A program made the translations under genes and the position numbers. Below are positions 23,360 to 32,442 of a stretch of DNA of 64,000 bases, piece after piece. The DNA is from Gemmatimonadaceae bacterium (GTDB lineage: Bacteria > Gemmatimonadota > Gemmatimonadetes > Gemmatimonadales > Gemmatimonadaceae): NCBI GenBank assembly GCA_030647905.1, contig JAUSJA010000029.1, positions 1-64,000 on the forward strand, read 5' to 3'. Each line of letters begins with the position of its first letter. Position 1 is the stretch's first letter. The notes beneath the pieces are model-generated. The model was given only the letters and a program-made list of their open reading frames with translations. It made no database searches and was not told where the DNA came from.

Positions 23360-24792
23360 GGCCCCGCTCACTTTTCAGCTCGTCCGCGTCAGTGGAGAAT
23401 CTTCTTTCGGCCGAGCAGGCAAAGGCGCTCGCTGATCGCGTCCTCGGAATGGCAAAGGCCGACGAGACGCGTGTAGCCATATCCAGCGACTGGAGCGGCA
23501 ATACGCGATTCGCCGGCGGGGAGATCACGACCTCCGGCGAGAGCACGGACACGACGATCACCGTCGTCAGCACGATCGGCAAGCGCCGCGCTTCGGCCTC
23601 GACGAACGTTCTCGAGGACGCATCGCTCCACCGCACCGTGGACCTCGCGGAACGGCTGGCGAAACTATCTCCCGACGATCCGGAGATCATGCCCGAGCTG
23701 GGCGCGCAGACCTACGCGCTGGTTCGCGGATTCATTGACATGACCGCGAACCTTGGCGGCGATGCGCGCGCGGTGGCGGCAAAGCGTGTGATAGATACGG
23801 CCGCTCAGACTGGTCGCGCAGCCGGTGACGTGTTCGTCGCCGGATTTCTCGAGGCCAACGCGACGGCGCGCGCACTTGCCAATAATCGGGGGCTCTTCGC
23901 GTACCACCGCTCGACGGACGCCAATCTCTCGACGACCGTGCGCACGCCTGACGGGACCGGTTCCGGCTGGGCTTCGGCGGGCGCGCGCAACTGGGGCGCG
24001 ATCGACCCTGCCGCTCTCGGTGCCCGCGCGGCGGAGAAGGCGGTCGCTTCGCGGAATCCGACGGCAATCGAGCCAGGCATGTACACCGTCGTTCTCGAGC
24101 CGCAGGCAGTCGCCGATCTCGTCCCGCAACTCGGCGGCGCGTTCAACGGTCGTTCCGCCGACGAAGGACGGAGTCCGTTCTCCAAGCGCGGCGGCGGAAC
24201 GAAGCTCGGCGAGAAGATCGCCGACGAGCGTGTCACGCTGTACTCGGACCCCACTGACTCGGATCTGCTCACGACGCCGTTCGACGGCGAGGGATTCCCG
24301 CTCCAGCGGCGCGTCTGGATCGAGAATGGAATTCTCAAGAACCTCACCTACTCACGGTACTGGGCGCAGAAGCAGGGCGTCCAACCCACGGGCGGCGGTG
24401 GTGGAGGCGGTGGTGGAGGCGGTGGTGGTGGAGGCGGAGGAGGTTTCGGCGGCGGATTCCCCGGCGGGCTCAAGATGGCCGGTGGCAACAAGTCGCTCGA
24501 CGAGCTGATCGCCGGCACTCAGCGCGGAATTCTCGTCACGCATTTCTTCTACATCCGGTCGCTCGACCAGAGGACCGTGATGCTCACCGGACTGACGCGC
24601 GATGGCACGTTCCTTATCGAGAACGGAAAGATCACGCGCAGTCTCAAGAACTTCCGCTGGAACGAGAGCCCGCTGTTCATGCTCAGCAAGATCGAGGAAA
24701 TCGGACGCGCCGAGCCGACGTCCGCCGGGCAGGTCATGCCAGGCATCCGCGCGAAAGACTTCAACTTCACTTCGCTGTCGGACGCGGTGTAG
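23356..24792 (+). CDS. pmbA: PmbA/TldE-family protein with long polyglycine insert
   Basis: A 478-residue partner of TldD. It starts with GTG overlapping the tldD stop. Recognisable parts are AKALADRVLGMAKADETRVAI at the N-terminus and the C-terminal block ending LEIGR-type IEEIGRAEPTSAGQ. It lacks the HExxxH zinc motif, as TldE subunits do. A run of about 20 Gly codons followed by FGGGFPGG (about 24391-24465) is inserted in the C-terminal third and is unusual for the family. The start codon and the lack of a signal peptide are uncertain points. Confidence 0.85.
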   Translation: MRPRSLFSSSASVENLLSAEQAKALADRVLGMAKADETRVAISSDWSGNTRFAGGEITTSGESTDTTITVVSTIGKRRASASTNVLEDASLHRTVDLAERLAKLSPDDPEIMPELGAQTYALVRGFIDMTANLGGDARAVAAKRVIDTAAQTGRAAGDVFVAGFLEANATARALANNRGLFAYHRSTDANLSTTVRTPDGTGSGWASAGARNWGAIDPAALGARAAEKAVASRNPTAIEPGMYTVVLEPQAVADLVPQLGGAFNGRSADEGRSPFSKRGGGTKLGEKIADERVTLYSDPTDSDLLTTPFDGEGFPLQRRVWIENGILKNLTYSRYWAQKQGVQPTGGGGGGGGGGGGGGGGGGFGGGFPGGLKMAGGNKSLDELIAGTQRGILVTHFFYIRSLDQRTVMLTGLTRDGTFLIENGKITRSLKNFRWNESPLFMLSKIEEIGRAEPTSAGQVMPGIRAKDFNFTSLSDAV

Positions 24793-24805
24793 CGGTCGCG
24801 TCGCC

Positions 24806-25510
24806 ATGAACAGCCCAGTCGCCCGAATCGCACTCGCAGTGCTCGTGATTCCCGTCGCGTTTGTCGCTCTATCCAGCCGATCCGGGTCCGCCCTGGCGGC
24901 TGCGCCATCGTCCGTGCCCGCCCCTGCGGTGGACAACGCACTCGCCAGCGCGCCCGGACAGGAGACGGCCATTTTCGCCGGCGGATGCTTCTGGGGAATC
25001 CAGGCCGTATTCCAACATGTGAAGGGAGTGAAGTCGGCGGTGTCGGGTTACGCGGGCGGTCACACCGCATCTCCTTCATATGAAGAGGTGAGCTCAGGCG
25101 CGACCGGGCATGCGGAGTCGGTGAGAGTAGTCTTCGATCCATCGAAGGTGTCGTACGGCCAGCTTCTTCGAGTGTTCTTCGCCGTCGCGCACGATGCGAC
25201 GCAGCTCAACCGCCAGGGTCCGGACGTCGGTACTCAGTACCGGTCCGAGATCTTCTACACGAACGAAGCGCAGAAGAAGATAGCGGTGGCCTACATCGAA
25301 CAGCTTGGCAGGGCGAACGTTTTCAGCAGGCCCATCGTGACGAAGATCTCCGCCATCGGCACGTTCACAGTCGCCGAGGATTACCACCAGAATTACGCCA
25401 CGCTTCACCCCAACGATCTGTACATCAGGATCAATGACGCGCCAAAGGTCGAGAGCCTGAAGAAGGACCTCAGCCAGCTCTACAAGAGCGACTTGTCGAG
25501 CTGGAAGTAG
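24806..25510 (+). CDS. msrA: Peptide methionine sulfoxide reductase A, exported
   Basis: A 234-residue MsrA with the catalytic GGCFWG, GYAGGHTASPSYEEVSSGATGHAE, TQYRSEIFY and YHQNY motifs. A hydrophobic N-terminal segment (IALAVLVIPVAFVAL) followed by an Ala/Pro-rich linker indicates periplasmic or membrane-anchored location. It reduces Met-S-sulfoxide in exported proteins. A longer upstream frame is a shadow of pmbA. The ATG at 24806 is 14 nt after the pmbA stop. Its pairing with Tat-exported proteases suggests an envelope protein repair group. Confidence 0.93.
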   Translation: MNSPVARIALAVLVIPVAFVALSSRSGSALAAAPSSVPAPAVDNALASAPGQETAIFAGGCFWGIQAVFQHVKGVKSAVSGYAGGHTASPSYEEVSSGATGHAESVRVVFDPSKVSYGQLLRVFFAVAHDATQLNRQGPDVGTQYRSEIFYTNEAQKKIAVAYIEQLGRANVFSRPIVTKISAIGTFTVAEDYHQNYATLHPNDLYIRINDAPKVESLKKDLSQLYKSDLSSWK

Positions 25511-25520
25511 CAGGGAACCT

Positions 25521-26018
25521 GTGACAAGGGAGCTCAGCGTGAGTGGCGATCGCGACATCGCACGTCCATTGATTCTCGCCGCGGGGATGGCCCTCGCCGG
25601 ATTGTTGATTGGTGGCGGCTTCGCCAAGGCGCGGTCGGCCGACCGGTTCGTAACGGTGAAAGGAATCTCCGAGCGCGAGGTTCAGGCCGACCTCGCGATC
25701 TGGCCGCTTCGAGTCGTCGCCGCAAGCGACGACCTCGCGGTCGCGAACGCGCAGCTCCAGTCGAGTCTCGGGAAGATCCGCACATTCCTCTCCGCCAATC
25801 AGATAGATGCGTCGCAGGCGCAGCTGCAGGATTTCTCCGTCACCGACGCGCAGACCAACCAGTACTCCGGTGGGAGCAGCATCGGCGGGATTCGGCGGGC
25901 CAGCCAGGGAATATTCGAGATCCTTCCTCGCGATCAGGCGGAGGGAATCACCGAGGCGAGCCAGATCGTGAAGACCGTGCGGGTGGTATCCACGATTGAT
26001 TACGCCTTGAGCAAATAA
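25521..26018 (+). CDS. SIMPL-domain (DUF541) protein with internal deletion
   Basis: A 165-residue membrane-anchored SIMPL-domain protein. An N-terminal hydrophobic anchor (LILAAGMALAGLLIGGGF) precedes FVTVKGISEREVQADLAIWPL. The C-terminus (IRRASQGIFEILPRDQAEG, then VKTVRVVSTIDYALSK) is typical. Family members are normally about 235 residues. The middle region between VTDAQTNQY and IGGIRRAS is missing about 70 residues while the frame is kept. It may be a natural short form or an in-frame deletion. It lies 10 bp after msrA. Confidence 0.75.
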   Translation: MTRELSVSGDRDIARPLILAAGMALAGLLIGGGFAKARSADRFVTVKGISEREVQADLAIWPLRVVAASDDLAVANAQLQSSLGKIRTFLSANQIDASQAQLQDFSVTDAQTNQYSGGSSIGGIRRASQGIFEILPRDQAEGITEASQIVKTVRVVSTIDYALSK

Positions 26019-26049
26019 CGCGTCGCGCATAATCGCGCTCCCGCTGCCG

Positions 26050-26083
26050 TCGGAGGCGGTAAACCCTCCCCCAGGGCCTCCGA
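26050..26083. terminator. Hairpin between SIMPL gene and TonB receptor
   Basis: TCGGAGGC and GCCTCCGA form a perfect 8-bp stem with an 18-nt loop, followed by GTCTAAAA. No T-tract follows, so it is a weak terminator candidate or a leader structure of the receptor mRNA. Confidence 0.35.
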
Positions 26084-26113
26084 GTCTAAAAGGCGGCAAC
26101 TTTAACGAGATCC

Positions 26114-29100
26114 ATGACAATTCGTCGATTCTTGTTCGTCGTCGCAGCCGCGTTGATCCCGATGGTGCCCCCAAATGACGCAAATGCACAGCAGGCAGAT
26201 GTAATCCGCGGCCGCGTGACGGGTCCGGACAGCGCGGCAATCGAGAACGTCGTCGTAACGGTGACCTCGATCTCCGGCAATGTCAGCCGGACCGCACGGA
26301 CGGACCGCAGCGGACGCTTCACGATCACATTCCCCGGCGGCGAAGGCGACTACATGGTGTCCTTCGCAGCGCTCGGCTACGCCGCCAGACGATTCGAGGT
26401 CAAGCGCTCCGCGGACGAGGAGATTCTCGTCGCAGATACGAAGCTCTCCCGCGTAGGCGCGATCCTCGACCCGGTCATGGTCACGGCCGAGCGCCAGAAG
26501 GTGCAGCGGAATGACGCTCCTCCCGACGTCAGCGGAACCGAGCGACCCCTCAGCAACTCCGCGGTTCCGGCCAACCTCATGGGCGATCTGGCGGCGATGG
26601 CTGCCTCGCTCCCGGGCGTGCAGTCCGTCCCTGGCCAGGATGGAGCTGCCGACGGATATTCCGTCCTCGGACTCGGCGCCGATCAGAACAACACGACGCT
26701 CAACGGAATGCAGTTTGGCGGATCGAGCCTGCCGCGCGATGCGTCGGTAGCGAGCTCGGTCATCACGTCGCCGTACGACGTGTCGCGCGGCGGATTCAGC
26801 GGCGCGCAGATGTCGCTGCGCACGCGATCGGGGTCGAATTTCCTCACTCGCGGCATGAGTCTGAACGTGGATGCTCCCCAGATGCAGTGGAGCGATCGCG
26901 CGGCACAGTCTCTTGGGCAGAAATATTCGAATGTGTCGCTCGGCGGCACCGTGTCGGGCCCGCTCAAGTACGACAAGGCGTTCTACAACGTCGCATATCA
27001 GCTCGGCCGGCGGGCGAACAATCTGCAGACATTGCTCAATACGGATTCTCGCGGACTGCAGGCCGTTGGTGTGTCCTCCGATTCGGTGGCGCGCCTCATC
27101 TCGATTCTGAACGGAGAGAGAGTTCCGCTCACCACCGACGCCATCCCCGGCGATCGTGTCGGCGATCAAGGCTCGCTGTTCGGCAGCTTCGATTTCGCGC
27201 CGCCGTCTTCCACCACCGGACAGGCTCTCAACCTCTCGTTCAACGGAAACTGGAACCGGCAGAGTCCTTCGTCGGGTTTCGCCACCGAGTTGCCGGCGCA
27301 CAGCGGAGATCGGACGACCTGGCGGGGCGGAGTGCAGGCGCGCCAGAACATGTATGTTCGCGGACTGCTCAGCGAGACGTCGCTCGGCTACAGCGCATCG
27401 AGGAGCTGGGCCAATCCGTATCTCGACATGCCGACGGGGGCGGTTCGCGTGAACTCCTCGTTCGATGACGGAGCGAGCGGCGTTCAGAATCTCGTCTTCG
27501 GCGGGAATCAGGCGATGAACAGCACGCAGACGACCGGCTCGGCTGCCCTGCTGAATCAACTGTCGTGGTTCAGCACCAATAACAAGCATCGCGTGAAGCT
27601 CACCAGCGAGCTCCGCAGGGACGGCACGGTGCAGGAGCAGGCGTCCAATCTGCTCGGGACGTTCTCGTTCAACTCGCTCGCCGATCTCCAGGCGGCACGG
27701 CCGGTGTCATTCACGCGACAGCTCGGATCCCGCGAGCGCGATGTAAGCCAGCTCGTCGCTGGCCTCTCCCTTGGCGACTCGTGGAGACGCACCGACAATC
27801 TTCAGATTCAGTACGGCCTCCGCGTGGATGGAAATCGCTTTCTCGCCGACCCCGCACTCAACCCGGGTGTCGAATCCGTTTTCGGCGTCCGCAACGATCC
27901 GGTGCCAGGCAGGCTCTACGTGAGCCCCCGCATGGGTTTCTCGTGGAGCTATGGGCGGGCTCCGCAGATTGCGGGCTTCGAAGGCGCGGCGCGCGGGCCT
28001 CGCGCCGTCGTGAGAGGTGGAATCGGTGTCTTCCGGAACACGCCATCGGCAAATCTCGTTGGCGTCGCGCTCGACAACACCGGGCTCGCAAGCGGCGTGC
28101 AGCAGATCACATGCATCGGCATGGCCGCTCCGGTTCCGGACTGGAACGCATACGCCGCAAATACCGCATCAGTTCCGGCGCGATGCGCCGATGGCTCGAC
28201 CGGCAGCGTGTTCTCCAGCGGAGCGCCGAACGTGACTCTGTTCGCGAACGATTTCTCCGCTCCCAGAAGCGTGCGGTCGAATCTTCAGTGGAGTGGTCCG
28301 GTGCTGGGAAACCGATTCTCCGCGCAACTGGAGGGTACGTACTCGCTCAACCTGAATCAGTCGGGCCCCATGGATCTCAACTTCAATCCGGTCACCCGCT
28401 TCACTCTCGCCGGCGAGGACAATCGCCCCGTTTTCGTGCAGCCGACGAGCATCTTTCCGGCGACCGGCGTCGCTTCGCCGCTCGACGCGCGCTTGAGCCA
28501 GAGCTTCTCGCGCGTCACACAGCTCACCTCCGATCTCGAGTCGCAGAGCCGGCAGGTGAGCCTCAGACTCTCGCCCAATACGTTCAGCACGAACCTGAGC
28601 TGGAGTCTCTCCTACGTCTATTCAAACGTGCGCGAGCAGTTCCGCGGCTTCTCGAGCACCGTCAGCAATCCGCTGGCTGTCGAGTGGGGACGCTCGTCGT
28701 TCGATTCGCGAAACCAGCTCGTGTACAACGTCGGATACAACTTCTTCGACTTCGTGCGCGTGAACTGGTTCGGCCAGTTCCGCTCCGGATCGCCGTACAC
28801 GCCGATGGTCGCCGGCGACATCAACGGAGACGGGTACGCCAACGATCGCGCGTTTATCCCGAGTCTCTCCGATTCGGACCCCGCACTCGTCAGCTCGGTG
28901 AAATCGTTGCTGGACAACACATCAGCCGAAGCCCGCAGCTGTCTCCGGAAGCAGCTCGGCACTCTTGCCGGGCGCAACAGCTGTCAGGGCCCGTGGTTCT
29001 CGTCGGCGTCCATGTCGGTGTCGTTCAATCCGCTGAAGGTGCGGATGCCACAGCGCGCCACGCTCTCGTTCCAGCTTTCGAATCCTCTCGGCGCCGCCGA

Positions 29101-29866
29101 TCTGATCACGCACGGCTCGAGCAACCTGCGCGGATGGGGACAGCCGTCGTTACCCGACCAGCAGCTGCTGTACGTGCGCGGCTTCGATCCTCAGACCCGC
29201 CGCTACAAGTACGAAGTGAACCAGCGCTTCGGGTCCACTAATCAGGGCGTTGGATCGTTCCGCCTCCCGGTGACGCTGACCGCGATGATGCGGTTCGACG
29301 TTGGCCCGACGCGAGAGCGGCAGATGCTGACCCAGCAGCTCGACCGCGGACGCCGAACGGAGGGAACCAGGGCGCCCGAGATGATGCTCAAGGCGATCTA
29401 CGGCAACGGCGGCATCCCCAATCCGCTGGCGACGATTCTTCGCCAGCAGGATTCGCTGCGCCTTAGCGGTCCGCAGGCCGACAGTCTCGCGACGCTGAAT
29501 CGTATCTACACGATTCGCAACGACGCTCTCTGGTCGCCACTCACGAAGTATTTTGCGGAGCTGCCCAACGGCTATGACAAGGATGAGGCATACGATCGCT
29601 ACATGAGCGCGAGAAAGGCGACGATCGATCTGCTCGCCAGGCTCGCGCCGGGCATCAAGGGCCTTCTCACTGCCGAACAGCGCCGCAAGCTTCCGCCCTT
29701 CATCGCCAGCTATCTCGAACCGCGATACCTCGCGTCGATCCGCTCCGGTACCGCCGGCTTTACCGGAAGCTCAATGTTCGGCGCGGGAGCACCCGTCATG
29801 ATGAGCAGCGACATGATGGTGCCGGGGATGGGCGGTGGAACACAGACCATCATCATCCACCGTTGA
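26114..29866 (+). CDS. TonB-dependent receptor with carboxypeptidase-like N-domain
   Basis: A 1250-residue outer-membrane protein. A signal peptide (FLFVVAAALIPMV...NAQ) is followed by a carboxypeptidase-regulatory-like beta-sandwich (VIRGRVTGPDSAAIENVVVTVT to about residue 105). A plug region (VPGQDGAADGYSVLGLGADQNNTTLNG) and a long beta-barrel rich in alternating Ser/Asn/aromatic residues come next. It resembles Oar-type receptors for large substrates such as peptides or glycans. The C-terminus carries an extra helical segment (about 1070-1220) beyond the barrel, a feature of unknown role. The neighbouring secreted genes on the same strand may be co-expressed. Confidence 0.88.
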   Translation: MTIRRFLFVVAAALIPMVPPNDANAQQADVIRGRVTGPDSAAIENVVVTVTSISGNVSRTARTDRSGRFTITFPGGEGDYMVSFAALGYAARRFEVKRSADEEILVADTKLSRVGAILDPVMVTAERQKVQRNDAPPDVSGTERPLSNSAVPANLMGDLAAMAASLPGVQSVPGQDGAADGYSVLGLGADQNNTTLNGMQFGGSSLPRDASVASSVITSPYDVSRGGFSGAQMSLRTRSGSNFLTRGMSLNVDAPQMQWSDRAAQSLGQKYSNVSLGGTVSGPLKYDKAFYNVAYQLGRRANNLQTLLNTDSRGLQAVGVSSDSVARLISILNGERVPLTTDAIPGDRVGDQGSLFGSFDFAPPSSTTGQALNLSFNGNWNRQSPSSGFATELPAHSGDRTTWRGGVQARQNMYVRGLLSETSLGYSASRSWANPYLDMPTGAVRVNSSFDDGASGVQNLVFGGNQAMNSTQTTGSAALLNQLSWFSTNNKHRVKLTSELRRDGTVQEQASNLLGTFSFNSLADLQAARPVSFTRQLGSRERDVSQLVAGLSLGDSWRRTDNLQIQYGLRVDGNRFLADPALNPGVESVFGVRNDPVPGRLYVSPRMGFSWSYGRAPQIAGFEGAARGPRAVVRGGIGVFRNTPSANLVGVALDNTGLASGVQQITCIGMAAPVPDWNAYAANTASVPARCADGSTGSVFSSGAPNVTLFANDFSAPRSVRSNLQWSGPVLGNRFSAQLEGTYSLNLNQSGPMDLNFNPVTRFTLAGEDNRPVFVQPTSIFPATGVASPLDARLSQSFSRVTQLTSDLESQSRQVSLRLSPNTFSTNLSWSLSYVYSNVREQFRGFSSTVSNPLAVEWGRSSFDSRNQLVYNVGYNFFDFVRVNWFGQFRSGSPYTPMVAGDINGDGYANDRAFIPSLSDSDPALVSSVKSLLDNTSAEARSCLRKQLGTLAGRNSCQGPWFSSASMSVSFNPLKVRMPQRATLSFQLSNPLGAADLITHGSSNLRGWGQPSLPDQQLLYVRGFDPQTRRYKYEVNQRFGSTNQGVGSFRLPVTLTAMMRFDVGPTRERQMLTQQLDRGRRTEGTRAPEMMLKAIYGNGGIPNPLATILRQQDSLRLSGPQADSLATLNRIYTIRNDALWSPLTKYFAELPNGYDKDEAYDRYMSARKATIDLLARLAPGIKGLLTAEQRRKLPPFIASYLEPRYLASIRSGTAGFTGSSMFGAGAPVMMSSDMMVPGMGGGTQTIIIHR

Positions 29867-29913
29867 TCGGCGTCAGGACATGCCGGCAAATCTCAACCTT
29901 CAATAGCAGAGCC

Positions 29914-31230
29914 ATGAATCTTCGCATCCGCATCACGTCAGTCGCCTTCCTCGCGGCATCCGCGACCGTGGCCGGCGCGCAGCAGCGGCCACCCGTGCGA
30001 CAGCTCGGCGCGGTCGTCGCCAAGTCCACCGAGACCTTCGTGAACGCCGCGAGCGTTCGAGCGCTGTCGAACGGAAGCGTGCTCGTCAACGACGTCGGCG
30101 GACGCAGGGTCCTTCTCTTCAACCCTGCATTGAGCAGCTTCACGGTCATCGCCGACTCGACGAGCGCCACTGCGAATGCCTATGCCGGAAGAACCGGATC
30201 GCTTATCGCTTACCGCGGCGACTCGAGTCTCTTCATAGACCCCACTTCCGTTTCGATGCTCGTGATAGACGCCGCCGGGAAAGTGGCTCGGGTGATGGCG
30301 ATACCCCGCGCAGAGGACGCGCTGATGATCGGCGGCACGCTCGGCAACTCGGCATTCGACGCGTCGGGTCGCCTCGTGTATCGCGCCGGCGCACGATTCC
30401 AGATGGTCGGCAGAGGGGCTGGCGGTCCCGGCGGATTCACCATGCCCGATCCGCCGGACTCCGCTCTCATCCTTCGCGTTGACCTCACGACGCGGCACCT
30501 CGACACACTTGGATTCATCAGAACGCCGAAGATCAAGCTCGACGTGAAGCGCGACGATCGCGGCAACATCAGCGTCCAGTCCATGATCAACCCGCTGCCT
30601 GTCGTGGATGACTGGGCTGTGACGTCCGATGGTGCCGTCGCGTTCGTGAGAGGGCGCGACTATCACGTGGACTGGGTGAACTCCGACGGATCGAAAACGT
30701 CATCTGCGAAGATTCCATTCGATTGGCAGCGCATGACCGACGAGGACAAGATCGCTTTCATAGACTCGCTCAAGGCGGCGAGAGAGCGCCTCGGAGCCAA
30801 TGCACCCGTCCCAACCGGAGGCGGGGCTCCTCCAGGCGCGGGCGGCGGCACTCCGCAGGTGATGATCTTCGCGGGGCCGGGCGGTCCGGGAGGCGGGCCC
30901 GGCGCAGGCGGTGGTTTGCGCACCGGGCCGAATGGCGCACTTCAGCCGCCCAGCTTCGTTCCGGCGAACGAGCTGCCCGACTACAAGCCGCCATTCTTCG
31001 CCGGCTCGACGCGCGCCGATACCGATGGCAACCTCTGGATCCGCACGATTCCCACCTCCGCGATCGCCGGGGGACCGGTGTATGATGTCGTCAATCGAAC
31101 AGGAGAGATCGTCGAACGCGTGCAGATCCCGGTGGGTCGCAGTATCGTCGGCTTTGGACCAGGCGGCGCCGTCTATCTGCTGAACCGCGACGGTACGACG
31201 ACGACACTGGAGAAGGCCACCGTTCGGTAG
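29914..31230 (+). CDS. Secreted hypothetical protein, beta-propeller-like
   Basis: A 438-residue protein with a signal peptide (ITSVAFLAASATVAGAQQ). The repeat pattern (VRALSNGSVLVNDVGGRRVLLFN, then VDDWAVTSDGAVAFVRG) suggests a six-bladed beta-propeller like NHL/6-bladed TolB-like families of the same kind of organism. A Gly/Pro-rich loop (around 310-355) interrupts it. It starts 47 bp after the TonB receptor. Function unknown. The upstream extension of the frame has no signal peptide and was rejected. Confidence 0.7.
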   Translation: MNLRIRITSVAFLAASATVAGAQQRPPVRQLGAVVAKSTETFVNAASVRALSNGSVLVNDVGGRRVLLFNPALSSFTVIADSTSATANAYAGRTGSLIAYRGDSSLFIDPTSVSMLVIDAAGKVARVMAIPRAEDALMIGGTLGNSAFDASGRLVYRAGARFQMVGRGAGGPGGFTMPDPPDSALILRVDLTTRHLDTLGFIRTPKIKLDVKRDDRGNISVQSMINPLPVVDDWAVTSDGAVAFVRGRDYHVDWVNSDGSKTSSAKIPFDWQRMTDEDKIAFIDSLKAARERLGANAPVPTGGGAPPGAGGGTPQVMIFAGPGGPGGGPGAGGGLRTGPNGALQPPSFVPANELPDYKPPFFAGSTRADTDGNLWIRTIPTSAIAGGPVYDVVNRTGEIVERVQIPVGRSIVGFGPGGAVYLLNRDGTTTTLEKATVR

Positions 31231-31262
31231 ATACCTTTAGCGAACCCATAGATAAGGAATTC

Positions 31263-32087
31263 GTGCGGAGAAGTATTCGCGCGATCGCGGCCATCCCGCT
31301 CTTCGCGCTCGTTGCGCATCCCATGGGCGCGCAGCTTCGTCCACTCGAGCCGATCAATTGGCGGCTCCTTCGGGGCGGAGCCACGGTCGCGGGCGAAGCC
31401 GGCTTCTCGAGACTGAGTGACCAGCGCGCATCGCTCGCCGGCACGAGCGGTGACCTGTGGGAAGTCGGCAACATTTCCCTCGCCTGGCGAACCGGCCGAG
31501 TCGTTGTAGAGGTGGCAGGCACGGCGCAAAGATTTTTTCGTGAACGGAGCCGGTTCGAGGAGCCGTATCCCGATGTCGAGCCCGCCAATGACGACAGGCG
31601 TCACGACTCGGGGGATTTCCGCATCTCGACGACCATCCGGCTCACGCCCGAGGAATGGCCGGTGCGCAGCGCCGTTCGCTTCGGCACGAGGCTGCCGAGC
31701 ACCGACAACACGACCGGCCTCGATCGCGATGCGGTCGATTTCTTCGCGACCGTAGGGGCGTCAACGTTGCGTGGAGGGCTGGCATTCGACAGCGAAGCCG
31801 GCATCGGAATTCATTCCTCCCGGGAGCAGAGCTTCGAGCAGGACGATCTGCTGCTCTATGCTTCGCGCGCCGAATACCGCGGATGGCACATCGCTCCTTC
31901 CATCGCGATTCTCGGCCAGCTTCACGGGACGACGCACGCCGCGATTCGGGGGGTTGAAAATCTGGGAGAGCTGCGGATCGGACTGCGCGCCGGCGGGCGT
32001 CGGTGGATCCGCGCAGAATTTGTGAAGGGATACGAAATTGTTTCCCCCTCGTCCGGCGTCATTGTGACTGGCGGGATCGCGCACTAG
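31263..32087 (+). CDS. Putative outer-membrane beta-barrel protein
   Basis: A 274-residue protein starting with GTG, with a signal peptide (IAAIPLFALVAHPMGAQ) and many alternating-hydrophobic strands (ISLAWRTGRVVVEVAGTAQRFF, LRIGLRAGGRRWIRAEFVKG), a composition typical of small outer-membrane barrels. It lacks a recognisable family motif. It follows the propeller gene by 32 bp and probably shares its transcription unit. Confidence 0.6.
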   Translation: MRRSIRAIAAIPLFALVAHPMGAQLRPLEPINWRLLRGGATVAGEAGFSRLSDQRASLAGTSGDLWEVGNISLAWRTGRVVVEVAGTAQRFFRERSRFEEPYPDVEPANDDRRHDSGDFRISTTIRLTPEEWPVRSAVRFGTRLPSTDNTTGLDRDAVDFFATVGASTLRGGLAFDSEAGIGIHSSREQSFEQDDLLLYASRAEYRGWHIAPSIAILGQLHGTTHAAIRGVENLGELRIGLRAGGRRWIRAEFVKGYEIVSPSSGVIVTGGIAH

Positions 32088-32160
32088 GCGAGAGCTTGAA
32101 GTGAAGAACATGTATGAAGAACATGTAACCTCGCGCGCTTGAGTAAAGGAGGATTGATTG

Positions 32161-32442
32161 ATGCAGCAGGAGACTCCCGCCGTTCCCGTCGCGCCGACGC
32201 TCGAGACTCTGGAAGACACGCGCGAGCAGTTGTCGGGCCGCCTTGAACAGCCATCGGTCACTGGCGCCGACCGCAGGGGACTCGAGCAGCGAATCAATTC
32301 GCTCGACGGAAGGATTACCGTGCTCGACAAGCAGATCGCCGACGCAGACGCCCTCGTTCGCTTCCTTGCCCGGTTTGCTAGTATTTTTTGCTGTCGAAGG
32401 AGCGAATCGCGGGTCGTCACTCAGGGAGCCTCCACAGTATGA
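32161..32442 (+). CDS. Small coiled-coil hypothetical protein
   Basis: A 93-residue protein predicted mostly helical with heptad character (LEDTREQLSGRLEQ, RGLEQRINSLDGRITVLDKQIADAD), so probably a coiled coil. A strong AAAGGAGG site precedes the ATG. The stop overlaps the start of the CFA-synthase-like gene (ATGA), coupling the two. The last 25 residues contain Cys-Cys-Arg-Arg and look less conserved. No known function. Confidence 0.6.
   Translation: MQQETPAVPVAPTLETLEDTREQLSGRLEQPSVTGADRRGLEQRINSLDGRITVLDKQIADADALVRFLARFASIFCCRRSESRVVTQGASTV

Noticed and set aside
26102-27589. 495-codon minus-strand frame opposite the TonB receptor
   Set aside because: Arg/Glu-rich antisense shadow. The plus strand has a signal peptide and receptor domains.
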